Part shown: piece by piece, positions 18,025 to 25,846 of the stretch
How positions within the stretch are numbered: the stretch's first letter is position 1
Layout: every line of letters starts with the position of its first letter
Assembly (NCBI GenBank): GCA_963726335.1
Contig: CAVSCD010000001.1
Coordinates: 1 to 64,000 of the forward strand
Length of the DNA stretch: 64,000 nucleotides
Source: CAVSCD01 sp963726335
GTDB lineage: Bacteria; Acidobacteriota; Aminicenantia; Aminicenantales; UBA8522
Direction: 5' to 3'
Notes under the pieces: generated by a model
The model's input: the letters and a program-made list of their open reading frames with translations, nothing else
What the model was told of the DNA's origin: nothing
Databases searched by the model: none
Program-made: the position numbers and the translations under genes

Positions 18025-19328
18025 GATTTTCCTCCTATCGAAGTTTTAAAGCTGAATTTTGCCGAAAACTGGATGCGGACATCGTCCACGCTCCAGCCGT
18101 CCTTGAAATTCTCGCGCCGCACCCACTGGAGCTCGGGGCCCAGGAAGAAATTGGACGTCGGGTAGTAGAGGAAATTCACGAGCGCGTATTGGCCCGTTTT
18201 GAAGGCACTGGGAGCCTGGCCGTCCGAGTTCGTGATATCGAGGTAGGAGTAGCCGATCGTGCTCGTCCACTTGTCGTTCCAGGTGTGATCATAGAACGCA
18301 ACCATGGTGAAGATGGGCAGCGCCACGCCGACGATGGGGGTTATCGGGTTGGAGAAGTTGTTCTCGATCCCGACATCCACGGGCGCATCGTTCATGTAGT
18401 TCTGGATGCCCTCGCCGTAAAGCAGGGAGGCTCGGACTGTGTCCTTGGCGATCTTGTAATTGCCGCTGAGGTGGAGGCCCCAACCGGTGGCTTTGCCCGA
18501 AAGATCAAACTGGTCGTCGTTCATGTCGTCCCACTGCATCCGGCGCAGCATCCCGGCGAACTGGATATGGCCCCACTTGCCGCTCCTCCGGACTTGCGCC
18601 GAGAAGTCCGGCAGGGGGAAACGCGCCTTGACGCCCTCGAGCTCAACGCGGTCCTGATAGATGCCCTGGTCGGCGCTCGCGCCCGGGCGCTCGAGGGCGA
18701 AGGTCACGGTCGTATCGCCCATGATCGGCATCCAACGGACCTGCACATTGCGGAAAAAGACCATGCCGTTCGGGCCCCAGTACTCGACCGAGTTGGGGAA
18801 GACGTCCGGGTCCATGAATGGAGACCACGTTTGTCCGGCCCCGAAATGGCCGAGTTCCCCGTACGCGTGACGCAGGCGGAACGTCGTCTGACCGGCGTCT
18901 GTGCCCGTTCCGAACAGCTCGAACTCGAAGGTTGTCCTCAACTCGCCCAGACTCGTGGGGATGAAGCCCTTGAAGCCCAGGCGGCTCTGCCGAACGCCGG
19001 CGAAGAAGCGGCCGTCTTTGCCGAATTCATCCTTGTACGCCGGAAGCTTGGTGGGCCGGGCGACGTCGAACCAGTCCGGATGGCTCTGGCCGGTCTCGTA
19101 GCCCATGTCCAGCATGGCGGCGCCGTAGATGTCCAGCCGGGGCTTGGCCTCGGTCGCGGCTTCCTGCGTGGCCGTGGCGACCGTCGCTTTGGTTTCGGCC
19201 GCCGGCTTGGGCTTTGTCGCATCGCTTGTCCCGTCGGCCCACACTGCCGGGAAGAAGGCCAGGCCAAGCGCTGCGACCATCAACAGCCGGAGGCCGGGGT
19301 GGCCTCTATGTCGCGATTTCTTTCTCAT
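18021..19328 (-). CDS. DcaP-like outer-membrane porin
   Basis: An intact 435-residue protein. A signal peptide (LRLLMVAALGLAFFPAVWAD) and a Thr/Ala/Lys-rich linker are followed by a porin barrel: LDIYGAAMLDMGYETG, RQSRLGFKGFIPTSLGELRT, FRLRHAYGELGHFGAGQTWS, FMDPDVFPNSVEYWGPNGM, ending DVRIQFSAKFSFKTS. The RLGFKG and AYGELG-x-x-x-AGQTWS strings are the DcaP trimeric-porin hallmarks. DcaP channels admit small anionic compounds such as dicarboxylates. It lies between the amidohydrolase and glutaminase genes, coupled to the latter. Confidence 0.85.
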   Translation of the reverse strand: MRKKSRHRGHPGLRLLMVAALGLAFFPAVWADGTSDATKPKPAAETKATVATATQEAATEAKPRLDIYGAAMLDMGYETGQSHPDWFDVARPTKLPAYKDEFGKDGRFFAGVRQSRLGFKGFIPTSLGELRTTFEFELFGTGTDAGQTTFRLRHAYGELGHFGAGQTWSPFMDPDVFPNSVEYWGPNGMVFFRNVQVRWMPIMGDTTVTFALERPGASADQGIYQDRVELEGVKARFPLPDFSAQVRRSGKWGHIQFAGMLRRMQWDDMNDDQFDLSGKATGWGLHLSGNYKIAKDTVRASLLYGEGIQNYMNDAPVDVGIENNFSNPITPIVGVALPIFTMVAFYDHTWNDKWTSTIGYSYLDITNSDGQAPSAFKTGQYALVNFLYYPTSNFFLGPELQWVRRENFKDGWSVDDVRIQFSAKFSFKTSIGGKS

Positions 19329-19375
19329 GTTTTCTCCTTTCACAAATCCCTGTTCCAAAGATGATTCTTCATCGT

Positions 19376-20476
19376 TCATTTATTAGGAACGTTCGCCTTC
19401 TCCCAGGCCCTGACCCGGCGGCGGGCCTCGTCGAAGAGGCGCTCGTAGTTGCCCTTTCTGACCTTCTCGCTCGCCTCGGGCGTCAGCTTGGCGAAGAGAG
19501 GCGCGTAGAGGTCATATGTCTTCAGGTATTTGGCCTGATCGGTCGGGGCGACTTCGTCGGTTCCGAACAGGAAGCGGTCGGGGAAGCGGTTGACGAGGTC
19601 GGCCCCCCTCCGGATCGTCTCCGGCGTCGCGACCAGGTATTTCGCCGCTTCGTCCCAAGAGATATCAAAATACACATGGCTGAGCGCGGGGTTGTTGAGG
19701 GCCCGCTCGATGATGCCGATCTGGTCCTGCACCGGACGGACGACCCGCCCCACGCCGATGTGCGCCCAGATGATGGTCGTCTTCGGGTGCCGCAGGAAGA
19801 GGTCTCTCAGCTGGAGGAGCTGGTACGGCTCCTGGTTCGGCTTCGGGAAAGGCACATCGGCGTCGCTGTGAAGCAGCACGACGAGCCCCGCCTCGCCGGC
19901 GAAGTCGAACAACCGGTCGAGGGCCGCATCCGTGAGGCTGGCCGGCCCGCCGGCGATCTTGGCGGACACGAACTCTTTATGGATCGTGAACTCGCCGATC
20001 CCCGAAAAGACCCCCGGAAATGTCTTCAGCACCCGGCGGACGTGGTCCGTCGCGTACATGTCGAGCGGATTGAAGCCGGTGATCATCGGGTCGAACCGCG
20101 CCTGGTCCTTCGGAGGCAGCGACTTGTACTGCATGGCGATAAAGGCGTCCGTGAACGAGTAGTAGTAGAGGGGAGCGTCCGTCTGCAGGTAATAGGTCGG
20201 CGCATAATCGCCCGTGTTCGTGAACGACCACATCTGCTGCAGGGGAAGACCGAACAGGGTCGCCCGGCCCACCTTCGTGCCCATGACCTTCAGGAAGTCG
20301 CGGATGTCCGGGCCCTCCTGGATATAGTTCGTCAAGTGGACGTGGCCGTCGTGGACCGCGTAACTTGACCAATCGCGAGCTGGCGTCTGGGCGGCCAGCG
20401 GGCTCGATCCTGCCAGTCCGAGGATAAGCGCGCCAGCCAGCACCCCGAGAGACCGCATGTTCTTTGCGCGGACCAT
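19376..20476 (-). CDS. Secreted amidohydrolase (TIM-barrel metal-dependent hydrolase)
   Basis: About 366 residues from MVRAKNMRSLG, with a signal peptide (LGVLAGALILGLAGSSPLAAQ). The Amidohydro_2 type barrel shows VHDGHVHLTNY (first H-x-H metal ligands), GIGEFTIHKEF, VVLLHSDADVPF, TTIIWAHIGVGR and FLFGTDEVAPTD with the catalytic Asp. Amidohydro_2 enzymes act as hydrolases or decarboxylases on small aromatic or lactone substrates. The presence of a signal peptide suggests a periplasmic substrate. It heads the operon with the porin and glutaminase. Confidence 0.85.
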   Translation of the reverse strand: MVRAKNMRSLGVLAGALILGLAGSSPLAAQTPARDWSSYAVHDGHVHLTNYIQEGPDIRDFLKVMGTKVGRATLFGLPLQQMWSFTNTGDYAPTYYLQTDAPLYYYSFTDAFIAMQYKSLPPKDQARFDPMITGFNPLDMYATDHVRRVLKTFPGVFSGIGEFTIHKEFVSAKIAGGPASLTDAALDRLFDFAGEAGLVVLLHSDADVPFPKPNQEPYQLLQLRDLFLRHPKTTIIWAHIGVGRVVRPVQDQIGIIERALNNPALSHVYFDISWDEAAKYLVATPETIRRGADLVNRFPDRFLFGTDEVAPTDQAKYLKTYDLYAPLFAKLTPEASEKVRKGNYERLFDEARRRVRAWEKANVPNK

Positions 20477-20718
20477 GCTCAACCTCCTCCGCCTCAGAAG
20501 AATACCGATGCCGCTGTCCCGTCCCGGCTTTATCGGGAGACGATGCCTGCGGCGAGGAGACTGCCGGAGCATTCGCGTCCCCGGATTTCTTCTCTTCCGG
20601 CGCCGCCGTACCACCCGGGGCGGCCTGGCTGGAAGGCAGGGGAGCCGTCTATGACATGAAGACCTCAGGCGCGGCCGGCAAGCCGGGGTTGGCCGGTTCG
20701 TGAGGGATAATCCGTTTC
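20477..20718. other. Intergenic region upstream of the amidohydrolase
   Basis: I see no convincing gene or promoter in this stretch. It presumably carries the promoter of the amidohydrolase operon. The side next to the lipoprotein holds the receiver-domain remnant listed separately. Confidence 0.5.
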
Positions 20719-20815
20719 TTACTTATGCACCAATTCCATCAGAGAATCCGCGGCAAAGGGTTTCTGCAAGATATCCCGCGGCGCCATTCTGCATGGCCAG
20801 GTCCCGCGCCGCCGA
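20719..20815 (-). pseudogene. C-terminal remnant of a response-regulator receiver domain
   Basis: Directly after the lipoprotein stop the minus strand reads RDLAMQNGAAGYL and, after one frameshift, LQKPFAADSLMELVHK and a stop. GAAGYLQKPF is the conserved receiver-domain segment holding the switch Lys-Pro. Only about 32 codons survive and no phosphoacceptor Asp region is present, so this is a broken regulator gene truncated at the lipoprotein gene. Confidence 0.6.
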
Positions 20816-21439
20816 TCACTTGAAAACGCCGGCTTTGTTCATCTCCCAAGCCGCGGCGGCCACGAGGTCCTTGACGAACGAGGCCACCTGGGAAGGGTTC
20901 GTCGTCCGGCTGCGGCCCGACCAGACCAGTTCGTTATGCTTGAGCGAGTAAACAAGAGTTTCGACGACGATGATGGTGTCCGTAGTGACATACGAGCTCG
21001 CGTAAGGAGCGCCCCAGCCATAGCCATAGTAGCCGCCCCAGTATCCTCCATAATGGGGTCCCGCGTACATTGAAGCCGTCGTCACCGAAGTCTGCTCGTC
21101 GACCGCCACCGGGCGCATAACGACCACCCCGACGGCGCCGGACTTTTCGAAGGCGGCTTTGGCCAGCGCTTCGTCCTCCACGCCGGGCGGCAGGAGCGTG
21201 TAGCTCGGCACGCCGATGGAGCCGCGTTTGGTCAGCTCGGCCGCCAGCGTGTCTTCGGCGTCGTGCCGGATATATTTATCTTTGGCCACGACACAGGCGA
21301 TGACGGTCTGGCCTTTCGCCCTCTCTATCGCGGGCAGGTTCGGGTTCGCCCAGGTCGAGACAAAGGACGTGCCCGCCGCGCACGCCGCCAGGATCAGCGC
21401 GAGACCGACGAGCGCCGCCGAATTGACTTTGTGAGACAT
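20816..21439 (-). CDS. Lipoprotein, DUF4136-like
   Basis: An intact 207-residue lipoprotein with signal peptide VGLALILAACAAG (lipobox L-A-A-C). Mature features are SFVSTWANPNLPAIERAKGQ, ADELTKRG-type helices, a Gly/Tyr-rich loop (PHYGGYWGGYYGYGWGAPY) and the final VASFVKDLVAAAAWEMNKAG helix. The layout resembles DUF4136 outer-membrane lipoproteins, whose function is unknown. Its promoter (21502-21544) carries one of the DosR-like palindromes with a near-consensus -10. Confidence 0.75.
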   Translation of the reverse strand: MSHKVNSAALVGLALILAACAAGTSFVSTWANPNLPAIERAKGQTVIACVVAKDKYIRHDAEDTLAAELTKRGSIGVPSYTLLPPGVEDEALAKAAFEKSGAVGVVVMRPVAVDEQTSVTTASMYAGPHYGGYWGGYYGYGWGAPYASSYVTTDTIIVVETLVYSLKHNELVWSGRSRTTNPSQVASFVKDLVAAAAWEMNKAGVFK

Positions 21440-21501
21440 CGTTTCCTCCTCCGTTCTAAAGAGCCTTAACGTTATTTCCGGATTTCGGGTCCTTCGCTCC
21501 G

Positions 21502-21544
21502 ATTCTATGGCTTGCGGAAATATCCGTCAATGGGACCTTAGGCC
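21502..21544 (-). promoter_or_regulatory. Promoter with DosR-like palindrome for the lipoprotein
   Basis: Minus strand: GGCCTAAGGTCC (21533-21544, one mismatch in the palindrome), TTGACG (21525-21530), 17-bp spacer, TAGAAT (21502-21507). Confidence 0.75.
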
Positions 21545-21639
21545 AGCCCGAAGTCGGGACGGCGCGGATCAAATTTCGACGCCGGCTTCGAGCGGTTTTC
21601 CCGGCGTTGTCCCATTTCCGAGATCGAGCCGCGGGATTC

Positions 21640-21669
21640 TTGACAACCTCTCGGGAGGCGGTTTATCAT
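21640..21669 (+). promoter_or_regulatory. Sigma-70 promoter of the lytic transglycosylase
   Basis: TTGACA (21640-21645), 18-bp spacer, TATCAT (21664-21669), followed by C. The same TTGACA-N18-TAWCATC form occurs at 56504, 58589 and 61535. Confidence 0.65.
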
Positions 21670-21743
21670 CCGCGATAAGATCGGCTTCTTGTGATTTCAG
21701 GTTCCGAACATTTTCGAGGCCCACGACGGCCTGGAGGGAATCC

Positions 21744-23230
21744 ATGAAGATTCAGCTGAAGGCCATGAGACAAAGAGCCGGGCTGGCGGCTCTCGGCATT
21801 TTTCTACTTCTGCCGGCAGCCGCCTCCAAGAAAGATACGCCTGGACAGGACGCCGCTTCCCAGCAGCAAACGGCGCGCGAAAGAACTCTTGCCAAGTGGA
21901 CCGGTGACCTGGACGGAATGATCGAGCGCCGCATCATCCGTGTCCTGACGACCTACTCCAAGACGAACTACTTTGTCGACAAAGGGACCCAGCGCGGTCT
22001 GGTTTACGACACCGTCAGCCTGTTGGAGGACGACCTCAACAAAAAACTCGAAAACAAACACATCCGGGTGCAAGTGCTCATCCTGCCGGTCTCGCACGAT
22101 GAGCTCATCCCGGCCTTGCTGGAAGGCCGGGGCGACATCGTGACCGGCAGGATGGTCACCGAGCCGCTCAAGGAGAAGGTCGATTTCGCCAACCCGACCC
22201 GGACCGGCGTTTCGGCCATTGTCGTCACCGGCCCGGGCGCCCCGCCGGTCAACACGGTTGACGACCTCGCCGGGAGAGAAGTTTACCTCCAGCTATCCTT
22301 GGTCAGTCCCCAGGGCATCGAACGCTTCAACGCCGAACTGGCCAAGAAAGGCCTGGCGCCCGTGAAGATCGTGCCGGCACCCGAGGTCCTGGCCGAGGAG
22401 GATATCCTCGAGATGGTCAACGCCGGCCTGGTCAAGGCCACCCTCGCCTACGACTACATCGCCGAGTTCTGGCAGCAGGTTTTTCCGAAGATCGTCCTCA
22501 ACAGGGGGGCCGCCACGAAGACCGACGGCCAGATCGCGATGATGATCCGCAAGAACAGCCCGCAGCTCAAGGCCGAATTGAACGAGTTTCTGGCGCGCTA
22601 TCCCGCAGGTTCGCTGCAGCGCAACATGCTGTTTCAGAAGTATCTCAAAAGCGTCAAGTACGCCAAGGAGGCGACGTCCGAAGCGGAGAGAGCCAAGCTC
22701 GAGAGCACCGTCGCCCTCTTCCGAAAAGTACGGCGAGCAATACTCGATCGATTACCTGCTGATGATGGCGCAGGGCTACCAGGAATCGCAGCTCGACCAG
22801 GACGCCAAGAGCCAGGTGGGGGCGATCGGCGTGATGCAGGTGATGCCGGCCACCGGACAGGAATTGGAGGTCGGGGACATCACGCAGGTCGAGCCCAACA
22901 TCCACGCCGGTGTGAAGTACATCCGCTACATGATGGACCACTATTACGCGAACGAGCCCATGGACAAGCTCAACAAGGGCCTGTTCGCCTTCGCCGCCTA
23001 CAACGCCGGCCCCGGGCGCATCAGCCAGTTGCGCAAGCGCGCCGCCGAACGCGGGCTCGACCCCAACAAGTGGTTCAACAACGTGGAGGTCGTGGCGGCC
23101 GAGTCCATCGGGCGGGAGACGGTCCAGTATGTCGCCAACATCTACAAGTACTATCTCGCCTACCAGATGTACATGGAAGAACAGGCAGAAGCGTCAGAAG
23201 GCCAAAGACGAAGCGGCGGGCAAGAAATAG
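21744..23230 (+). CDS. mltF: MltF-like membrane-bound lytic transglycosylase (two frameshifts)
   Basis: About 495 residues once +1 insertions near 22727 and 23190 are corrected. The N-terminal signal (GLAALGIFLLLPAAASKK) is followed by a solute-binding-protein-type domain (about residues 60-310: IIRVLTTYSKTNYFVDKGTQ, then TGRMVTEPLKEKVDF) and a C-terminal SLT catalytic domain (about 340-470). The latter has MMAQGYQESQLDQDAKS with the catalytic Glu, VGAIGVMQVMPATG and AFAAYNAGPGRISQLR. This two-domain order defines MltF, which cleaves peptidoglycan to anhydromuropeptides in the outer-membrane/periplasm space, and the binding-protein part is thought to sense muropeptides. The likely true C-terminus is AKDEAAGKK. 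Confidence 0.88.
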
Positions 23231-23240
23231 GATTGCCGGG

Positions 23241-24059
23241 TCAATGAGATTCTGTGGTTGAATCTCCGGTCGTTTGGCTCAGATCCCGATGGAGCTCGAT
23301 GATGCTCTGCTGGCTTGTCTTGATGGCTCCCTGCACGGGCTGGTCAAGATCCAAAATGAGCCACATCACCGCCGCCACGAGCAGCGCGAGCGCTGTTGTC
23401 AGCAGGCGCATCCTTCTTCGTTGCGACCCAAAATAACTTCCGACTAACCACAACAAGGTTGTGGATACGATAAAAAGCACGAGGTAAATGGAGAAAGGAA
23501 CGCGGTTCCTGAAGGCCGCCAATCTTTTGGCGTGAAGGTCGATCATCTCATTCAGGGTCACAAGAAATATCGAGATGATCGGACTGGGACTCTCCCTGGC
23601 GAGGACGGCCGCGGGCGACCAAAGCAAACCATGCAGCTGCTTGGCCCGGTTGTCCCATTCGCGGATTTTCTCCGGACCGGGGGCCCTCGTGCTCCCGATC
23701 TCCACCCGGAGTGCCGTATATTGGCGCAGCAATTCCTGGATCTCGGAACTCCGAGGCTCGGGCAATGTTTTGGCCCGAAGATAGGTGGTGCCGATCGCAT
23801 TGGCCTCTTCGATAACCAATTGTCTTCGTTGTTCAAAGCGGCCCGCCGACATCGAATAGGTGAACCCCAGCAAGAGTGCCAGCAGGGTCATGACTCCGGC
23901 GAACAAGAACGCAATATCTCCCTTTTCGGCGCCGTCTGGGCTACTTTTTCCCCCCGCCTTTTTGGCCCAAAAACCGATTTCCACGGCCAGCATCAGCACG
24001 CCCATAAGAACCAGGCAGATCAGGAGCGGGTTGGATTGATACAAGATGTTTCCCAACAT
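23241..24059 (-). CDS. DUF4239 (bestrophin-like) membrane protein
   Basis: A 272-residue protein with membrane helices at both ends: two N-terminal (LLICLVLMGVLMLAVEIGFW, FLFAGVMTLLALLLGFTYSM) and two C-terminal (VPFSIYLVLFIVSTTLLWLV, LLTTALALLVAAVMWLILDL). A cytoplasmic helical domain lies between them with RRQLVIEEANAIGTTYLRA, the hallmark of DUF4239. The family is distantly like bestrophin channels and its function is unknown. The start at 24059 is chosen because it precedes the first helix closely. The gene is convergent with mltF and has its own promoter at 24103-24130. Confidence 0.8.
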   Translation of the reverse strand: MLGNILYQSNPLLICLVLMGVLMLAVEIGFWAKKAGGKSSPDGAEKGDIAFLFAGVMTLLALLLGFTYSMSAGRFEQRRQLVIEEANAIGTTYLRAKTLPEPRSSEIQELLRQYTALRVEIGSTRAPGPEKIREWDNRAKQLHGLLWSPAAVLARESPSPIISIFLVTLNEMIDLHAKRLAAFRNRVPFSIYLVLFIVSTTLLWLVGSYFGSQRRRMRLLTTALALLVAAVMWLILDLDQPVQGAIKTSQQSIIELHRDLSQTTGDSTTESH

Positions 24060-24102
24060 GGGAGCTTCCTCCGGTTTCTTAAATCGTTTGGGCTTGGCCA
24101 TC

Positions 24103-24146
24103 ATTATACATAAGCAGGCCGCCTTGGCAATCGGGCCTGCATTCCC
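24103..24146 (-). promoter_or_regulatory. Promoter of the DUF4239 gene with degenerate palindrome half-site
   Basis: Minus strand: TTGCCA (24125-24130), 16-bp spacer, perfect TATAAT (24103-24108). The bases just upstream, GGCCCGAT, match one half of the dispersed palindrome only. Confidence 0.55.
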
Positions 24147-24209
24147 CCTCACGACCGCGGGGGAGATGCCGGCTGGCGGTTGAAAGGGGAGAGCTCCAGC
24201 TCATAAGAC

Positions 24210-24255
24210 ATGGGACCAAGGTCCCATTGAACTCGCTTTCCAATCCCCGCATACT
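24210..24255 (+). promoter_or_regulatory. Promoter with perfect DosR-like palindrome for the OmpA gene
   Basis: ATGGGACCAAGGTCCCAT (24210-24227) is a perfect 18-bp palindrome overlapping TTGAAC (24227-24232). After 17 bp comes CATACT (24250-24255), with the ATG 30 bases later. Confidence 0.8.
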
Positions 24256-24284
24256 GGGTTCACACAATAGAAAGGAGTCGACAC

Positions 24285-25711
24285 ATGATCAAACGAAAAC
24301 TTATGCACCCAGGGCTCAGACTGGCGCTGGCGCTGCTCATGGCGAGCGTCATGGCCGCCGCCGCCCTGGCGGCGGAAATCCCGCTCACGGCGCTGGTGCT
24401 GCCCGAGGGGAAGAGCCTGACCGTGAATTTCGCCCCGACCAAGCGGGCGCCGGCCAAGGCGACGATGGCCGCCGCCCTCAAGTTCGAGAAAGGCCAGGCC
24501 GCCATCGACCTGAAGTTCGAGCTGATGGAGCCGGCGGTGCTGTTCGGCGGAGACATCTCGGCCTATGTGCTTTGGGCGGTCACGAGCGACGGCTTGGCCG
24601 AGAACCTCGGCGAGGTGCTGGTCGACCGGAAGGAGTGCTCCGGCACGCAGTCCTACTCGACCGGCAAGAAGATCTTCGCCCTGATGGTCACGGGGGAGCC
24701 GCTGGCCGTGGTCACCCGGCCGACGGACGTGGTGCTTTTCACCTCCGGCCAGGTGCCGGCCAAGACAGGCGGGCAGCACGCCGTTCAAGTTCAGCGGGTT
24801 CGGCACGGGAGCCAGGCCGGGGCTCGAGAGCATCGCCGGGATCCAGTATAACGACGATACTCCGGTGGCCATCAAGCAGGCCCAGAAAGCGCTCGAGCTC
24901 GCCGAGGCCATGAAAGCGGGTGACGTGAATCCGGCCGCCGTCCGCGACGCGAACACGGCCTTCGCCAAGGCGAACAGCACGGCCAACGCCGGCGGCAGCA
25001 AAAAGGTCATCACCGACTATGCCCGGCGGGCGGTGGAGTTGGCTTCCCAGGCCATCCGGGACACCACCCGGGCCAACGAGGCCAAGGCGGCGGCCGATGC
25101 CGCGGCCGCGCGGGCCGCGGAGAAGTCCGCCCTGGAGAACCGCGCCGCGACGGCTGAGAGCGACGCCGAGCGGACGGCGCTGCTGCTGAAGGAAGTCGAG
25201 GCGCAGCGGGCGGCGCTGGCGTCTGGAGCGGGACGCGGTGAGAGCGGACCTGGCCAGAGTGGACACGGAACGGGCGGCCGTCGAGCAGGAGCGGGATGAG
25301 CTGGCGAAGATGCTCAAGGAGGCGCTGTCGAGCGTGGCGGATACCAACGAGACGGCGCGGGGGGTGATCGTGAACCTGTCCGGCATCCTCTTCGATGTGA
25401 ATCAGGCGACCCTGAAGCCGGCGGCCCAGTTGAGCGTGGCCAAGCTGGCGGGGATCCTCACGGTCTTCCGGAACATGGACCTGAGCATCGAGGGCTACAC
25501 CGATACGACCGGGACCGAGGACCTGAACATGAAGCTGTCCAATGACCGGGCCAAGACCGTGTATGATTTCCTGCAGGCGCAGGGGATCGCGGCCGGCCGG
25601 ATGAAGTACCAGGGCTTCGGGCCGGCCAACCCGGTGGCGGCCAACGACACCGAGGCCGACAGGGCCAAGAACCGCCGGGTGGAAGTGGTTCTCACCCAGG
25701 CGCCAAAATAG
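24285..25711 (+). CDS. OmpA-family peptidoglycan-binding outer-membrane protein (two frameshifts)
   Basis: About 475 residues after removing single inserted bases near 24770 and 25225. A signal peptide (LALALLMASVMAAAALAAE) is followed by a strand-rich domain (about 30-190), then a long Ala/Glu-rich helical coiled coil (NEAKAAADAAAARAAEKSA onward), and a C-terminal OmpA domain of about 110 residues. The last has GILFDVNQATLKP, LSIEGYTDTTGTEDLNMKLS and NRRVEVVL, with the diaminopimelate-binding Asp and Arg positions. The protein probably spans from the outer membrane to peptidoglycan. Its promoter has the best DosR-like box in the window. Confidence 0.88.
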
Positions 25712-25846
25712 AATTGATGGGGTTTGGTCTCAGGGTCAATTGACCTGCGGCGGCATTCGTCAAGCTTTATAATAGAAAGGACAAGAGTCCTGGGATTTCG
25801 CATTTTTCAGGCGTTTATGCCGAGGATCGAGAAGGTAGGTGTATCC

